The notes below the pieces were generated by a model. The model saw nothing but the letters and a program-made list of their open reading frames with translations. It had not been told where the DNA came from and did not search any database. A stretch of DNA of 64,000 nucleotides from Jacaranda mimosifolia (Eukaryota; Streptophyta; Magnoliopsida; Lamiales; Bignoniaceae): NCBI GenBank assembly GCA_018894105.1, contig CM032133.1, forward strand, positions 18,242,501-18,306,500. Direction: 5' to 3'. The stretch's first letter is position 1, and each line of letters begins with the position of its first letter. The position numbers and the translations under genes are program-made. This document shows, one piece after another, positions 35,546 through 54,349 of this stretch.

Positions 35546-37954
35546 TTGGAGGCTCTATCACAAAATTTGTCTTTCTTTCAAGAAAGTGTCAATCAACCGG
35601 AAGATCCACCTTGCAATGATAATTTGATATCACAATTACTTAAAAAACAAAGTCAAGGAGTTGATTTAGACTCGTTAAATGTTGATCCCGCAGAAAGATT
35701 ACCGATTTTGGAATATCACCGAAATGATCATGATACAGTAAGAAGATCATATATTCAAAAAGGTACTTGACAACTACGAAATCACAATTTTCCACAAACT
35801 GAAATGTCTGGTGTGATGCGTCGATATAATCGTAAGTGGTTCAATATTTATCCTGATTGGTTGGAATATAGTGTATCATCAAATGCAGTCTTTTGCCTTC
35901 ATTGTTTCTATTTAAAGATGAAGAAGTACATCAACGTGGGGGAGATGCATTTTCAACTAAAGGATTTCGGGCTTGGAATAAAAAGGAAAGATTTGCTACT
36001 CATATCGATGCGTCTAATAGTGATCATCACAAATCAAAGTATAAGTGTGAAGATTTGATATAACAGAGTTAATCCATCCAAGCAGCTTTGGATGAGCAAT
36101 CAAGTTAAGCTAAGTTGGAGTATCGGATACGTTTAACTACATCGATTAAAGCTGTAAGATTTCTTTTGGGTCAAGGAATAGCATTTCGAGGTCATGATGA
36201 AAGTGTATCATCATCAAATAAAGGTAACTTTCTTGAACTTTTCAGATACTACACAGAAAATTGTGAAAAATATGTTGCTACAATATTGAGAAAAGAACCA
36301 AAAAATAATCAGCTCACTTGTCCAACAATACAAAAAGAAATTATACATGTAAGTGCTATGGAAACAGCTAAGATCACCATAGAGGATATAACTGGTGATT
36401 ACTTTGGTATACTTGTTGATGAATCCCGTGATATATCATGTAAGGAGCAAATGGCTCCTTTTTGCGATATGTGGATAGGAGAGGATTAGTAATGGAGTGA
36501 TTTATCGGGATTCTTCATGTTCATGATACTAGTGCTTTATCTCTAAAAGAAGGAGTTGCTTCATTACTTGCTCAACATTCATTATCATATATACGTGGTC
36601 AATGCTACAACGGAGTAAGTAATATGCAAGGCGAATTTAATGGACTTAAAGCTTTAATTCAATCAGAAAATAGGTCGGCTCATTCAGTTCATTATTTTTC
36701 TCAACAACTTCAATTGACGCTTGTTAGGATTAGTAAGAAATGTGATGAAGTTGCTAGAGTTAACTTAGTTTTAACTGTGATAAATGTGGTGGGAGCTTCT
36801 TTTAAACGTAGAGATGAACTTCGAGATGCACAAATTCTCAAAATCCAAAAGGCATTTGAAATGGGTGAACTTCAGACTGGTAGGGGTCTACATCAAGAAT
36901 TAGGTCTTGCGAGACCAAGTGATACTCGTTAGGGATCTCACTTTAAATCTTTTGTTAACTTTATTCTATTGTTTGATTTAGTAATTGATGTGCTTGATAC
37001 TGTTGTTACGATGCAGACTCATCAGATGAAAAATGGAAAGCGCGTTGGCTTGTTGATGCTTGTGTAAAATTTGAATTTGTTTTCATGTTGCATTTTATGA
37101 AGAATATTCTCAGTATCACAAATGAGCTTAGTTTGGCTTTACAAAGAAAGGAACAAGATATTGTAAATGTCATGTTGCTTGTTCGAATAGCAAAGAAACA
37201 GTTGCAAAAGAGAAGAAATAGTAGATGGTATTCACTTATTGGCGAGGTGTCTGAATTTTGCATCAAACATGATATTGAGATACCTATATTTGATGATCTC
37301 TATGTCTTTTAGGGAAGATTAAAGCGAAGAGTTGCTGAGTATATGGTTTTGCAAAAAAAAAAAAAAAAAAGAGTATGCGGTTTTGCATGATTACTGTGTT
37401 GAAGTATTTTAAAAAGTTATCGATTGGCAACTCTAGGAATTAAATAATCGATTTAATGAGGCAACATCTGACTTACTTAATGGTATGACTTGTTTGTCTC
37501 CAGCTCAGTCATTTGCAAGTTTTGATATAGAAAATATCATGAGATTGGCTGCATTATATCCTGATGATTTTTAGAATATGATTTAGTTGAGTTTCGTTGT
37601 CAACTTGAGAATTATATAATTGGTGTGAGTTCTGAGGATATAAGATTTTCTGGTGTGAACAAAATTGGTGATCTATCCAAGAAGCTAGTTGAGACAAAGA
37701 AGCATTTGGTGTATCCTCATGTGTACCGACTTGTGAAATTTTCGTTGCTTTTGTCGGTTGCCACTGCAATTGTAGAGAGAGCTTTCTCGGCGATGAAATT
37801 TATCAAGACTGATTTGCGGAGGTGAATGGATGATGACTTCCTTAATGATTGTTTGATAATTTATAAAGAAAGATATGTATTTATGAGCATTTCAGATGAT
37901 GATATTATGACAACGTTTCAGAATATGAAAACTCGTCAAGGACAATTGGATTAA
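35546..37954 (+). pseudogene. hAT transposase, ZMYM/TTF-type, decayed
   Basis: Plus-strand fragments follow the domain order of plant 'zinc finger MYM-type 1-like' hAT transposases. At 35546-35940 there is a TTF-type zinc region (DLDSLNVDPAERLPILEYH, RRSYIQKGT, RRYNRKWFNIYPDWLEYS, AVFCLHCF). At 36115-36930 a DUF4371-like region has GIAFRGHDES, GNFLELFRYY and YFGILVDESRDIS, then LQLTLVRISKKCDEV. At 37625-37954 the C-terminal hAT dimerisation region has LLLSVATAIVERAFSAMKFIKTDLR, then MDDDFLNDCLIIYKE. At least six stops or frameshifts break it. The right terminus probably lies near 38052 (RC TAGTGGCGTATTTAGG, hAT-like). The left terminus was not identified. Confidence 0.8.
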
Positions 37955-38065
37955 TGTATTTAAATTTTATTTTTATTAAATATTAATTATTTTGAATTTA
38001 TTTTTTATTAATATTTTGATCCTACTTACCTAAATTCCTAAATACGCCACTATGTATATGTATAC

Positions 38066-38599
38066 CTGAGGCATCTCCATAGACAATTTTATGCTCATCC
38101 TCATCGGGAAGGGACTGGTTTCCTCCATGTATTGCTCCGTACCCTGCTTCATCTGACTTCGTTGCGTATCCTGATTCTCCCCAGGCTGAAGAATTTGTCT
38201 CCCTACGTATACTCATCACCAAATTAAACCAACATACTTACATTGATTAATTCATTTTCTTCTTTGTGGTGGCCTGGGTAGAACATTTTTAAGTATGAAA
38301 ATATAATAAAATAATTATAAGAATCGCACTACGTGAATAATGCATGTAAAAAAAAATTATAGGGCAAAAAGCAAACCAAAGTGTTCATACATCAGAGTAA
38401 TTAATTTGATCAGAATACTAATTAATTACCCGGTTTTGGATCTGTCCTCTTTCTTTTGGTCAACTTCCTCATGAGAGGAGTCGGGTTGATTCAACCCGGA
38501 TGCAGCTTGTGCAAATCTTATTCCGGAAGTTTTCTGGGTACTGATGTATGAGAAAAGAGATGGCGGTTGTGCCCTCAGTGCTCTAAGTGAGTTGAGCAT
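38066..38599 (-). CDS. Unrecognised small protein, first two exons (partial gene)
   Basis: Exon 1 is 38430-38599 and exon 2 is 38202-38066, with GT-AG borders and consistent phase. The predicted N-terminus MLNSLRALRAQPPSLFSYIS is rich in Ser, Arg and Leu and lacks acidic residues, like a mitochondrial or plastid presequence. After it comes a hydrophilic, Glu/Lys-rich part and then a Gly-rich block (SAWGESGYATKSDEAGYGAIHGGNQSLP, residues about 60-87). I do not recognise the family; a LEA-like hydrophilic protein is one possibility. Exon 2 ends at a CTCAG|GTATAC donor, and a hAT-like terminus starts within about 14 bp. No third exon was found in the window, so the gene may be truncated or have a transposon-bearing intron. 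Reading on past the donor would reach a stop after about 15 codons. Confidence 0.5.
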
Positions 38600-40429
38600 T
38601 ATTTTTCACCTTCTTGTTCTGTTGCTGATCAGATATTGCTGTACACGGGATGGGATGGCGAATCGTAACTTAAAGATTCATATAGAGAAAAAGGTCATAA
38701 AAAAGAATTATTGATCAGCGAATTACGTGAGCGGATCAGCAGGCGTAGTCCTGGTCATGTTGCAGGATTCTAGGTTATGCTTACCTTCACATGTGTCCAT
38801 TTGGCTTCTGACTTGTTCTCGGTGGTAAATTCTAGATAAAATGATAAAAAATGTTTTTGGTGTCTATAATTTTATATAGTAAAATATCAAATAATTGTTA
38901 AATGAACATAGACACAAAAAAAAAAAATTGACGGCATGATTTTAAGGCCCAATTCTTATAAGTCAAGCTGAGCCAACAGGCCAGTTTGGGATTATTAAGG
39001 AACAAATCAGTTTGGGACACCCAGAACGATGAATACTACATAGTCTTAAGATAAACGAAGTACGTGAAAACACCGGTCTTTCTACGGTTCGGCAGCGATC
39101 GTACCTATCGAACCAATTTAAATCATTAATTATGTAAAATAAAATTATTGATGTAAAATAGATATGAACTCAATCAAATTTAAAAAATAAATTTAACCTT
39201 AATACTTTATTAAACTGAAATGTGTGAAACTACTATGAAGGTATAAGGATATCGCTATCTCAAATAGTGATATATATTTTTATAATTATTACAAATTTAT
39301 TATTTAAAAGTAATATATAGATATATGGCAGTCTTTTTTTATATAAAAATACAAGGTGTTGCTACTTGAAGTGGCAACACCCTTGTATATATTAAAAATT
39401 ATTATTTATAAGTAAAATATATATTATTTATACATATATAAATACATTATTAAGAAGTAAGTTTATTTATATTATATATATTATATATATACCCACACAC
39501 TAAGGAAAGTAAGCAAGAGTTTGGGGAGGCATGATTAATGGTGGGGTTTGTGTATTGTTCTTGAAGGTGTCACTTATTTTCTTTCTTTCTTTCTTTCTTT
39601 CTTTCTAAATATTATTTTATTTTGTTTATATTTTAATTTAATGTTGTTAATTAACCAATGAAAAGTTTGGAATTTAACCCAACTTTAAAAAATTACATTT
39701 TTAGTTTTATAATTTTAAATTTCTACAATTAGCTTTTTAAAATTCAAAAATAAATGTTAATTATAAAATGAAATTTAGAAAAAGTAACTTAAATTTTAAA
39801 TTTTATATAAACTTTACAAATGAAGACCTAATTTAAATAACAAGTTTTAACTAAAATATCCACACAATAAATTACAACTACTTTTATAACTCGAATAGTC
39901 AAATTTAAAATTTTACATGGAATTTAATTCACATCTTATTTATTTACTTGTGTTCTTATAATTAATTTTTATTTTTTGAACCCTAAAGATATAATTTGTT
40001 ATATCAATTTATAATTAAAAGTCATAAAACCAAGTATGACTTTCTATAAGCTCTGCAAATAAAAAATAATTTAAATAAAATTTTTATACGTGACGTTTTA
40101 ATCAAAACTACTCCTACAATTTGAGTGTTCTCAAATTAAAATTTATATATAATATATTTAAAATATATGATAAATATGATATATTAATTTAAAAAAAAAA
40201 TTATGTACTAAAAGAAAAGTTGTTGCTCTTTTGGATAGCAATGCCTTTATTCTTAATAATAATAACAATAATAATAACAATGGAAATCATGTATGTGTGT
40301 GTGTGTGTATATTCTATCTTGTATTTTGTCCTACTTTATTTGCTTGTTAGATTTTCGATGATTCTAAATTGGTCCAAACCCAAAAGGAACATTTACTGCT
40401 TAATTTTTGAAAGGGAGCAATATAGCCAC
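38600..40429. other. AT-rich region with short repeats
   Basis: Upstream side of the 38-kb gene. It contains a TTTC tetranucleotide run (about 39577-39606), a near-perfect inverted repeat at 39349-39388 and a TG run at about 40294-40309. No further gene is supported; the frame at 40220-40453 is not protein-like. Confidence 0.4.
39349..39388. repeat. Short inverted repeat (hairpin), about 20-bp arms
   Basis: atacaaggtgttgctactt is followed immediately by gaagtggcaacacccttgtat, its reverse complement apart from one mismatch and one extra base. There is almost no loop. It sits in AT-rich DNA and has no recognised gene next to it. Confidence 0.7.
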
Positions 40430-40745
40430 TGTTGTAAAATAATGCCAAGATAATTAAACTTGTCTGATGAAAATATGAAATATAATAAAAGAGAATAAGA
40501 CAAAGAGATATAGGTTGGAATTCAATAAGCCTTTTGATTAGCTTCTGTTGTATTTCTTACTTACAAATGAGGTTCCAAAACCCTCAATTTATAGAGTTAC
40601 AAAATGAGGGATTCATAAATGATCATAAATTGAATCACACAATTCAACAAATTTTATTTATGAATTACGAAGATCAAGGAATTCAAGGGGGATGAATGTG
40701 AGTTGAGAATGTAAATGGACATCCACAATTAATATATTCATAACA
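40430..40745 (-). repeat. 3' LTR of the copia element
   Basis: 316 bp, about 98.4% identical to the other LTR by direct reading (five substitutions, no indels). Confidence 0.95.
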
Positions 40746-40871
40746 CTCCCCCTTGGATGTCCATTACACAGAGAATAGGCCTCGTTAAAACCTTACTAAG
40801 AAAAAACCCAGTGGGAAAAAAAACTTAGTGAAGGAAAAAGAGTACACTATTCAAAGTGTTTAATCAAATAC

Positions 40872-43800
40872 TCACTCCCCCTTATTAGAAGACTTACAGA
40901 GATCTTTAAGCCGACACATCCCAATTCCTTTTACCAATTTCTCAAATGTTGCGGTCGGTAGAGCCTTGGTAAATAAATCTACAAGATTTTCACTTGATCG
41001 GATTTGTTGCACATCAATTTCACCATTCTTTTGGAGATCGTGTGTAAAAAAGAATTTTGGTGAAATATGTTTGGTTCTATCACCCTTGATGTATCCACCT
41101 TTCAATTGAGCTATGCAAGCAGCATTGTCTTCAAATAAAACTGTAGGAGTGTCTTCCTTAGAGGATAACCCACAATTCTTCTGGATGTAGTGACTAATTG
41201 ACCTTAACCAAACACATTCTCGGCTTGCTTCATGAATTGCTATAATCTCAGCATGATTTGAAGAAGTAGCGGTGATAGATTGTTTTGTAGACCTCCATGA
41301 TATAGCAGTACCACCACAAGTGAATAAATATCTCGTTTGAGACCGTGCTTTGTGTGGATCAGAAAGATATCCAGCATCAGCATATCCAATCAGCTCTGGA
41401 GTAGATTTATTAGAATATAATAATCCAAGATCAATTGTTCCTTGGAGATAACGAAGAATATGTTTAACACCATTCCAATGTCGTCAAGTAGGAGAATAAC
41501 TGAATCTTGCTAAGACATTCACAGCAAATGATATATCAGGTCTTGTACAATTAGCAAGATACATTAGTGCCCCAATCGCACTAAGATATGGTACTTCAGG
41601 ACCAAGAAATTCTTCATTTTCCTCTCATGGACGAAAAGGATCTTTGTTAACATCAAGCGATCTGACAACCATTGGCGCACTTAATGGATGTGCTTTATCC
41701 ATATGGAATCGCTTCAAAATTTTAGCAGTATAACTTGATTGATGAACAAATATCCCATCTTCCAGATGTTCAATTTGCAAACCAAGACAAAATTTTGTTT
41801 GTCCCAAATCCTTGATTTCAAATTCTTTCTTTAAAAGTTCAACTGCTTTGGAAATCTCTTCTGGAGTTCCAATAAGATTCAAATCATCAACATAAACTGC
41901 AATGATCACGAAATGTTGTCCATTTTTCCTGATAAAAACACATGGACATATTGGACTATTTATATAGCCTTCTTTAATCAAACTTTCACTTAGACGATTA
42001 TACCACATTCGTCCAGATTGTTTTAAGCCATATAAAGACCTTTCTAATTTGATGGAGTAAATTTCTCGAGAATTTGAACTATATGCTTCAGGCATTTTAA
42101 ATCCTTCAGGGATTTTCATGTATATATCGTTGTCCAATGTTCCGTATAGATAAGCAGTAACTACATCCATCAAACGCATTTCAAGTTTTTCATGCATTGC
42201 CAAGGTCACAAGATATCGCAACGTAATCATATCCACTACAGGTGAATATATTTCATCATAATGAAGACCTGGCCTTTGCGAAAACTCTTGTGCTACAAGT
42301 CGTGCTTTATATCGCACAATTTCATTTTTCTCATTTCGTTTTCGCACAATAACCCATTTATATCCTACGGGTTTTATCCCATCAGGAGTTTGGACTACAG
42401 GTCCAAAAACTTTACGTTTAGAGAGTGAATCCAATTCAAATTGAATTGCAACTTCCATTTTGGCCAATCACTTCTGTGCTGACATTCCTTAACCGATTTA
42501 GGTTCTAGATCCTCAATTTCTTCCATAATTTCAAATGCTACATTATATGCAAAAATATCATCAATAATCGTTTCCACTCGGTTCCAACATTTCCTGGTAT
42601 TGACAAAATTTATAGAAGTTTCATTTATATGATCTTCAGGATCTTGAAACTTGTGTTCTTCAGGAGCTAGATTTTGTTTTCCAGGAACTTGACTTTTGTC
42701 ACCAGGGATCTCATGGAGATCTTTATTCAGTTCTTTCAATTGAACATTTTGATCAATAGATCCTTTCTTCTTACGCAGATTTTTATCTTTGGAACCAAGA
42801 GGTCTTCCACGCTTCAGGCGTGCTTTAAGTTCATTTGCAGTAGCATTTGTAGATTGTCCTACAGGGACATCTATCTTAATTGGCACATTTTCTGCAGGAA
42901 TATGTGATTTTGTAACTCTTCTAGAGTCGGAAAATGCATCAGGCAATTGATTTGCAATTCTTTGCAAATGTATTATTCTCTGAACTTCAAGTTCACAAGA
43001 TTTTGTATGAGGATCAAGAAATTCAAGTGATGAATTATTCCACGTGATTTCCTTTTTCGGTTGATCATTTCCTCCCCCTAATGTTGGGAAATTAGACTCA
43101 TCAAAATGACAATCTGCAAATTTTACAGTAAATACATCACCTGTTAAGGGTTCAAGATATCGAATGATAGAAGGCGAATCATACCCAATATATATTCCCA
43201 ATCTTCTCTGAGGTCCCATTTTAGTGTGTTGTGGTGTCTCTACAGGGACATAAACTGCACATCCAAAAATTCTCAAATGGGATATATTTGGCTCAAAACC
43301 AAAGGCCAACTGTAGAGGGGAGTAGGTATGATAATTTGTCGACCTTAATCGAATAAGTGTTGCTGCATGTAAAATAGCATGTCCCCAAGCAGATATAGGG
43401 AGTTTGGTTCTCATTAACAATGGTCTAGCAATTAATTGCAAGCGTTTGATCAATGATTCAACTAAACCATTTTGTGTGTGAAGATAAGCTACAAGATGTT
43501 CAACACTAATACCGATTGACATGCAATAGTCATCAAAAGCACGAGACGAATATTCACCAGTATTATCTAATCAGATTTTCTTTATTGGATATTCTGGAAA
43601 CGGTGCTCTTAATTTGATAATTTGAGCAAGTAATCTCGCAAACGCCAGGTTGCGAGTTGATAACAAACAAACATGTGACCAACTTGTAGATGCATCAATT
43701 AACACCATAAAATATCTAAAAGGTCCACATGTTGGATGAATAGGTCCACATATGTCACCGTGGATCATTTCCAGAAATCCTGGGGATTCAGCCCCCACTT

Positions 43801-44422
43801 TAATTGGTGAAGATCTCGTGATAAATTTTCCTTGAGAACAAGCAACACATGTAAATTCATTTGGTTTCAATACCTTTTGATTCTTCAAAGAATGGCCATG
43901 TGAATTTTCAATTATTCTTCTCATCATTATTGACCCAGGATGCCCTAGACGATCATGCCAAATTATAAAATCTTTGGAATCAGTAAACTTCTGGTTTACT
44001 AAATGATACATCTCAATTGCATAAATCTTGGTGCAATATAGGCCAGATGAAAGAGAGGGGAATTTTTCTACCACATGTTGGTTCTTAGTAATGCACAAAT
44101 ATTCAACATTCGAGTCATTCATAGTCTCAATATGATATCCATTTCTGCGGATATCTTTAAAACTTAACAAATTTTTTCGGGACTTAGAAGAAAATAGTGC
44201 ATTATCTATAACCAATTTTGTTCCTTCAGGGAGCCATATATTTGCTCTACCAGAGCCTTCAATTAATTTTGCACTACCACTTATGGTATTAACATTTGTT
44301 TCTCCCAACTTCAGGTGGGAAAAATAATTTATATCTTTTAGTATTGTATGGGTAGTACCACTATCAATAAGGCATACATCTTTTTCCCCATTTGTCGATT
44401 CCAAATATTTGGCAATTTCCAT
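40872..44422 (-). pseudogene. Copia Pol: protease, integrase, reverse transcriptase, RNase H
   Basis: 43571-44422 holds the protease active site (LIDSGTTHTIL), the GAG-pre-integrase block (WHDRLGHPGSIMMRRI), zinc-binding C..C (CVACSQGK) and the first integrase Asp (MIHGDICGPI). After a TGA (43571-43573) the core resumes (LDNTGEYSSRAFDDYC, HTQNGLVESL). 42395-43522 ends in a lysine-rich linker. A frameshift near 42460 leads into RT at 41625-42467 (GYKWVIVRKRNEK, VVTAYLYGTLDNDIYM, catalytic YVDDLNLIG with its Asp pair near 41885). RNase H continues past TGA codons at 41625-41627 and 41484-41486 to the GE end at 40872. It is damaged, but the motifs are intact. Confidence 0.9.
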
Positions 44423-44579
44423 ATCTTCTTCAGGAAGATAAATGAAAAGATAATTAAAAACTGTATTTCATAACAAAAGTACCAAAAATTAAAAGTACAT
44501 CACTTAAATGAAAATACAAATATAATAAGAGAATGAAAAACAAACTTTTAGATAATAAATCTAACTAGAGATCTAGTTA

Positions 44580-45621
44580 TTTTGAACGTTACCAATCAAA
44601 TGGTCAATTTTTCCTTCTGGGTCTTCAAAGAAATCAGCCACATCAAGATGAGCTATATCAATATCATTAGCATCATTATCAAAATCATCAATTGAATTAG
44701 TGAAATTCACCTCAACACTTTTATTTTTCTTTTTCAATGATGCTTGATATAGTTCAACAAGATGCTTTGGGGTTCTACAAATACGAGACCAATGTCCTTT
44801 AGCACCGCACCGAAAACAAGAATTATCAGAATCCTTCGAGGATTTCTCAAGTTTTTTCTCATGAAAATCTTCCTTCTTCTGGAGGACTTCCTTGCTTTAT
44901 GATAAAATGACCCACGGTTACCATTGTTGTAATTTCGATAGTTGTGTCGGCCACGACCACGGCTACGACCATGGCCACGACTACGACCATGAGTGCGACC
45001 AGAATTAGAAAAATTAGTTGCATTCACTTCAGGGAATGGACTAGAGCCAGTTGGTCGGCTCTCATGATTTTTCATCAATAGTTCATTATTTTGTTCAGCT
45101 ACAAGAAGACATGAGATCAATTCAGAATATTTTTTAAATCCCTTCTCTCGATATTGCTGCTGCAGGTGCAAATTCGATGCATGGAAGGTAGAGAAAGTTT
45201 TCTCTAACATATCTTCATCGAAAATATTTTCCCCACATAATTTCAATTGGGATGTGATCTTAAACATAGCAGAGTTATACTCGCTTATTGATTTGAAATC
45301 TTGTAGCCGCAAATGTAACCAATCATATCGGGCCTTAGGAAGAACAACCAACTTCAGGTGGTCATATCTTTCCTTCAAATTTTTCCATAGATCTACAGGA
45401 TCTTTAACTGTGAGATATTCAATTTTCAAACTCTCATCAAGATGATGACGAAGAAAAATCATTGCTTTTGCACGGTTTTGGACAGTAGCCTCATTTTTCT
45501 CCACAATTGTGTTTCCGAGACCCATAGCATTAAGATGCATTTCAACATCAACAACCCATGATAGATAATTCTTTCCAGAAATGTCAAGAGGTACAAATTC
45601 AAATTTAGTCAGATTAGTCAT
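44580..45621 (-). pseudogene. Copia Gag with CCHC zinc knuckle, one frameshift
   Basis: The frame opens MTNLTKFEFVPLDISGKNYL at 45621 and keeps the usual copia gag (UBN2/DUF4219-like) features: W-D-E-like WVVDVEMHL, KAMIFLRHHLDESLK, DLWKNLKERYDH, and an RG-rich linker (GRSRGHGRSRGRGR) near residue 215. The zinc knuckle CFRCGAKGHWSRIC is at 44777-44818 but in another frame, so a one-base shift lies near 44895. The knuckle frame then runs to an acidic end and a stop near 44580. Confidence 0.85.
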
Positions 45622-45727
45622 AAGGAAAGAAATAAACAGTCTTACCTTAATATTATCTTGAATTGCTTAAACAACATGGTCTTCAACTTTTACTATATTT
45701 CACGAAGGTAGAGTCGTGCTGATAACG

Positions 45728-46043
45728 TGTTGTAAAATAATGCCAAGATAATTAAACTTGACTGATGAAAATATGAAATATAATAAAAGAGAATAAGACA
45801 AAGAGATATAGGTAGGAATTTAATAAGCCTTTTGATTAGCTTCTGTTGTATTTCTTACTTACAAATGAGGTTCCAAAACCCTCAATTTATAGAGTTACAA
45901 AATGGGGGATTCATAAATGATCATAAATTGAATCACATAATTCAACAAATTTTATTTATGAATTACGAAGATCAAGGAATTCAAGGGGGATGAATGTGAG
46001 TTGAGAATGTAAATGGACATCCACAATTAATATATTCATAACA
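45728..46043 (-). repeat. 5' LTR of the copia element
   Basis: 316 bp. The internal-side border is followed on the minus strand by CGTTATCAGCACGACTC, a primer-binding-like sequence seen in many plant copia elements. Confidence 0.95.
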
Positions 46044-46048
46044 GCCAC

Positions 46049-46536
46049 TACATTTATTTATGTGTTGTCAGTATCATGAAAACAACCATACCAAATAATA
46101 AGTGGCAAGATCTTATTAATTGTGATTCATTGGATAGGTACGATCCTATCAGACCATAGAAAGCCCCCTGAAAGACATCTAGTTGAGTTGTTGGTTATAG
46201 TTACAATATACATATTTTCCTTAAAGATATAGAAGAAGTTGTATAATTGTTGGCATTTTCAAACGGAGATGAGGTATGCCGTTGTCGATGTACCAACATG
46301 AATGATACGATATTTTCTTCGTACACTTTTCTCCCCTTCATATTTGGGGGATTTGGAACGAACTACATTCCTACTAATGCGAACACAAAAGAAAATGGAA
46401 AAATCAAGATATGATGTAAGTGAAAACGTACAGAACGTTTGGCAGCCTTATCGAATAAAAAAACATTGTGAGATATTTCTGGTTTTGGTATTTAAAAAAA
46501 AAAAAATTACCCATGTCGCCTTCATTATTCTTCCCA
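46049..46536. other. Spacer between copia and hAT elements
   Basis: No gene recognised. The frame at 46302-46547 has no protein family features. Confidence 0.4.
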
Positions 46537-46544
46537 GTAGATAC

Positions 46545-47540
46545 TAGAGGTGTCAAAACGGGCCGGGCGGACCGGCCCGGCTTGCAAAAAAAATCGGTCC
46601 AACTCGGCTCGTTTAATTTTTTAATATGGGTTGAGCTGGACCGGTTCGCTTGAAAAACCGTCTCGAGCTGAAATTTTGCAACCCAGGATCGGCTCGGCCC
46701 GCGGACCGTGAAGGACTAGCCCGCAATTTTTTTTTAATTTAAATTATAAATTATAATTTTTAAAAATTTAAGAATTTATAATTTTTAAATTACAAACTAT
46801 TAATTTTAAAAGATTATAAATTTATAATTTATAATTAAGAATGTATAATTTAATTTATTACTTTATAAATGTATAAATCAATAATTAAGAAATTTTAATT
46901 TTTAAATTATTTATTAAATTTATAAAAATTATAAATGTTAAAAAAAAATTGAGAAAGGTGAAGACCATATTGCCTCAATTTGAAGAGGACGATGAAGAAT
47001 GGCTTGAAACTGCATCCACCATCGCATCTCAATCCGAGAGCAATTTAAATCACTTGAGTGAACAATCGGTTTATCATTGGACATGTTTAGATGTTTAGAT
47101 ATTACAAAGTTATTTATTTTTTTTCTTTTGTTATTATTATGTACTTTCATTTAGAGGTTTGGTCAAATCCACCTCTATATAATTATTTTTTCTAAATTAA
47201 TGACAGGTAAAGAGATCCTGCCAAACCCCTCACCACCTTATTTGGTGGTGTTTTTGAAAAAATATAATTGATAAAAAAAAATTAATATAAGTATAAATTT
47301 ATAAATTTTTATAAAAATTTAAGTGTTGTAAAATATTAAAAATCATATAAGTATAAATTATTAAGTCTTTTAAAAAAGTATAAGTGTTGAAAAAAATATT
47401 AATAATCACATTTCAATTTTCAACCCGTCACGGTCCGGACTGTGATCAGCCTGCGAGCCGGTCCCGCTCGACTAGGGACCACCATTAACCGTCTGTTAAA
47501 CGAGCCGGACTGGCTCGGCCCAGCTCATTTGACACCTCTA
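46545..47540. mobile_element. Non-autonomous hAT element, 996 bp, perfect 8-bp target duplication
   Basis: The left end TAGAGGTGTCAAAACGGGCC and the reverse-complemented right end TAGAGGTGTCAAATGAGCTG give terminal inverted repeats with a 13-bp perfect core. GTAGATAC flanks both sides (46537-46544 and 47541-47548). Subterminal DNA is rich in ggcccggc/gccggg words in inverted arrangement. A short plus-strand stretch (about 46975-47080) reads FEEDDEEWLETASTIASQSES and may be a relic of the N-terminus of a parent transposase. It lies about 380 bp beyond the SDH1 stop codon. Confidence 0.9.
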
Positions 47541-47548
47541 GTAGATAC

Positions 47549-47919
47549 CAGTGAGCAAAGTAGTCAAACATCGTCCTGATGTTACCGCACAATCTAACGT
47601 GATATGCACTAAAAGCTATTTCAAATTGTGCCAATTTTAATGTAATTTTTCTGACAGAATTCATTGGAACGATAATCATGCATAAGACCATCAACCAGGC
47701 AACTAGGTTGCAGCAAAGCATAAAATATTTATGTTTAAATTACTAGTGGAGATACTAGACGATACATTTTGCTCTGTGATTCAGGTTGGTGCCATCAAAC
47801 AGGCTGAAAGAAAGCTATCTTTATTACAAAAAAATTTGCCATTTTATTAATTTATTGCAACTTCAAGGTCAGCAGAAAATTCTATTTTCAATACACCAAT
47901 TTTTCTATTAGCAAGCATA
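47549..47919. other. 3' flank of SDH1
   Basis: Presumably 3' UTR and terminator of SDH1 on the minus strand. No clear polyadenylation signal could be chosen among many A-rich words. Confidence 0.4.

Positions 47920-54349
<6,430 letters not shown>

Larger units (their letters stand above)
40430..46043 (-). mobile_element. Nearly complete Ty1/copia retrotransposon, 5614 bp
   Basis: Two 316-bp LTRs (40430-40745 and 45728-46043) differ at five positions. The 5-bp target duplication GCCAC is perfect (40425-40429 and 46044-46048). On the element's own strand LTRs start TGTTATGAAT and end TTACAACA. A primer-binding-like site CGTTATCAGCACG follows the 5' LTR (45727 downward), and a polypurine tract aagggggag abuts the 3' LTR (40746-40754). 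Internal order is gag, protease, integrase, RT, RNase H. The low LTR divergence indicates recent insertion, but coding is broken by two frameshifts and three TGA codons. Confidence 0.95.
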
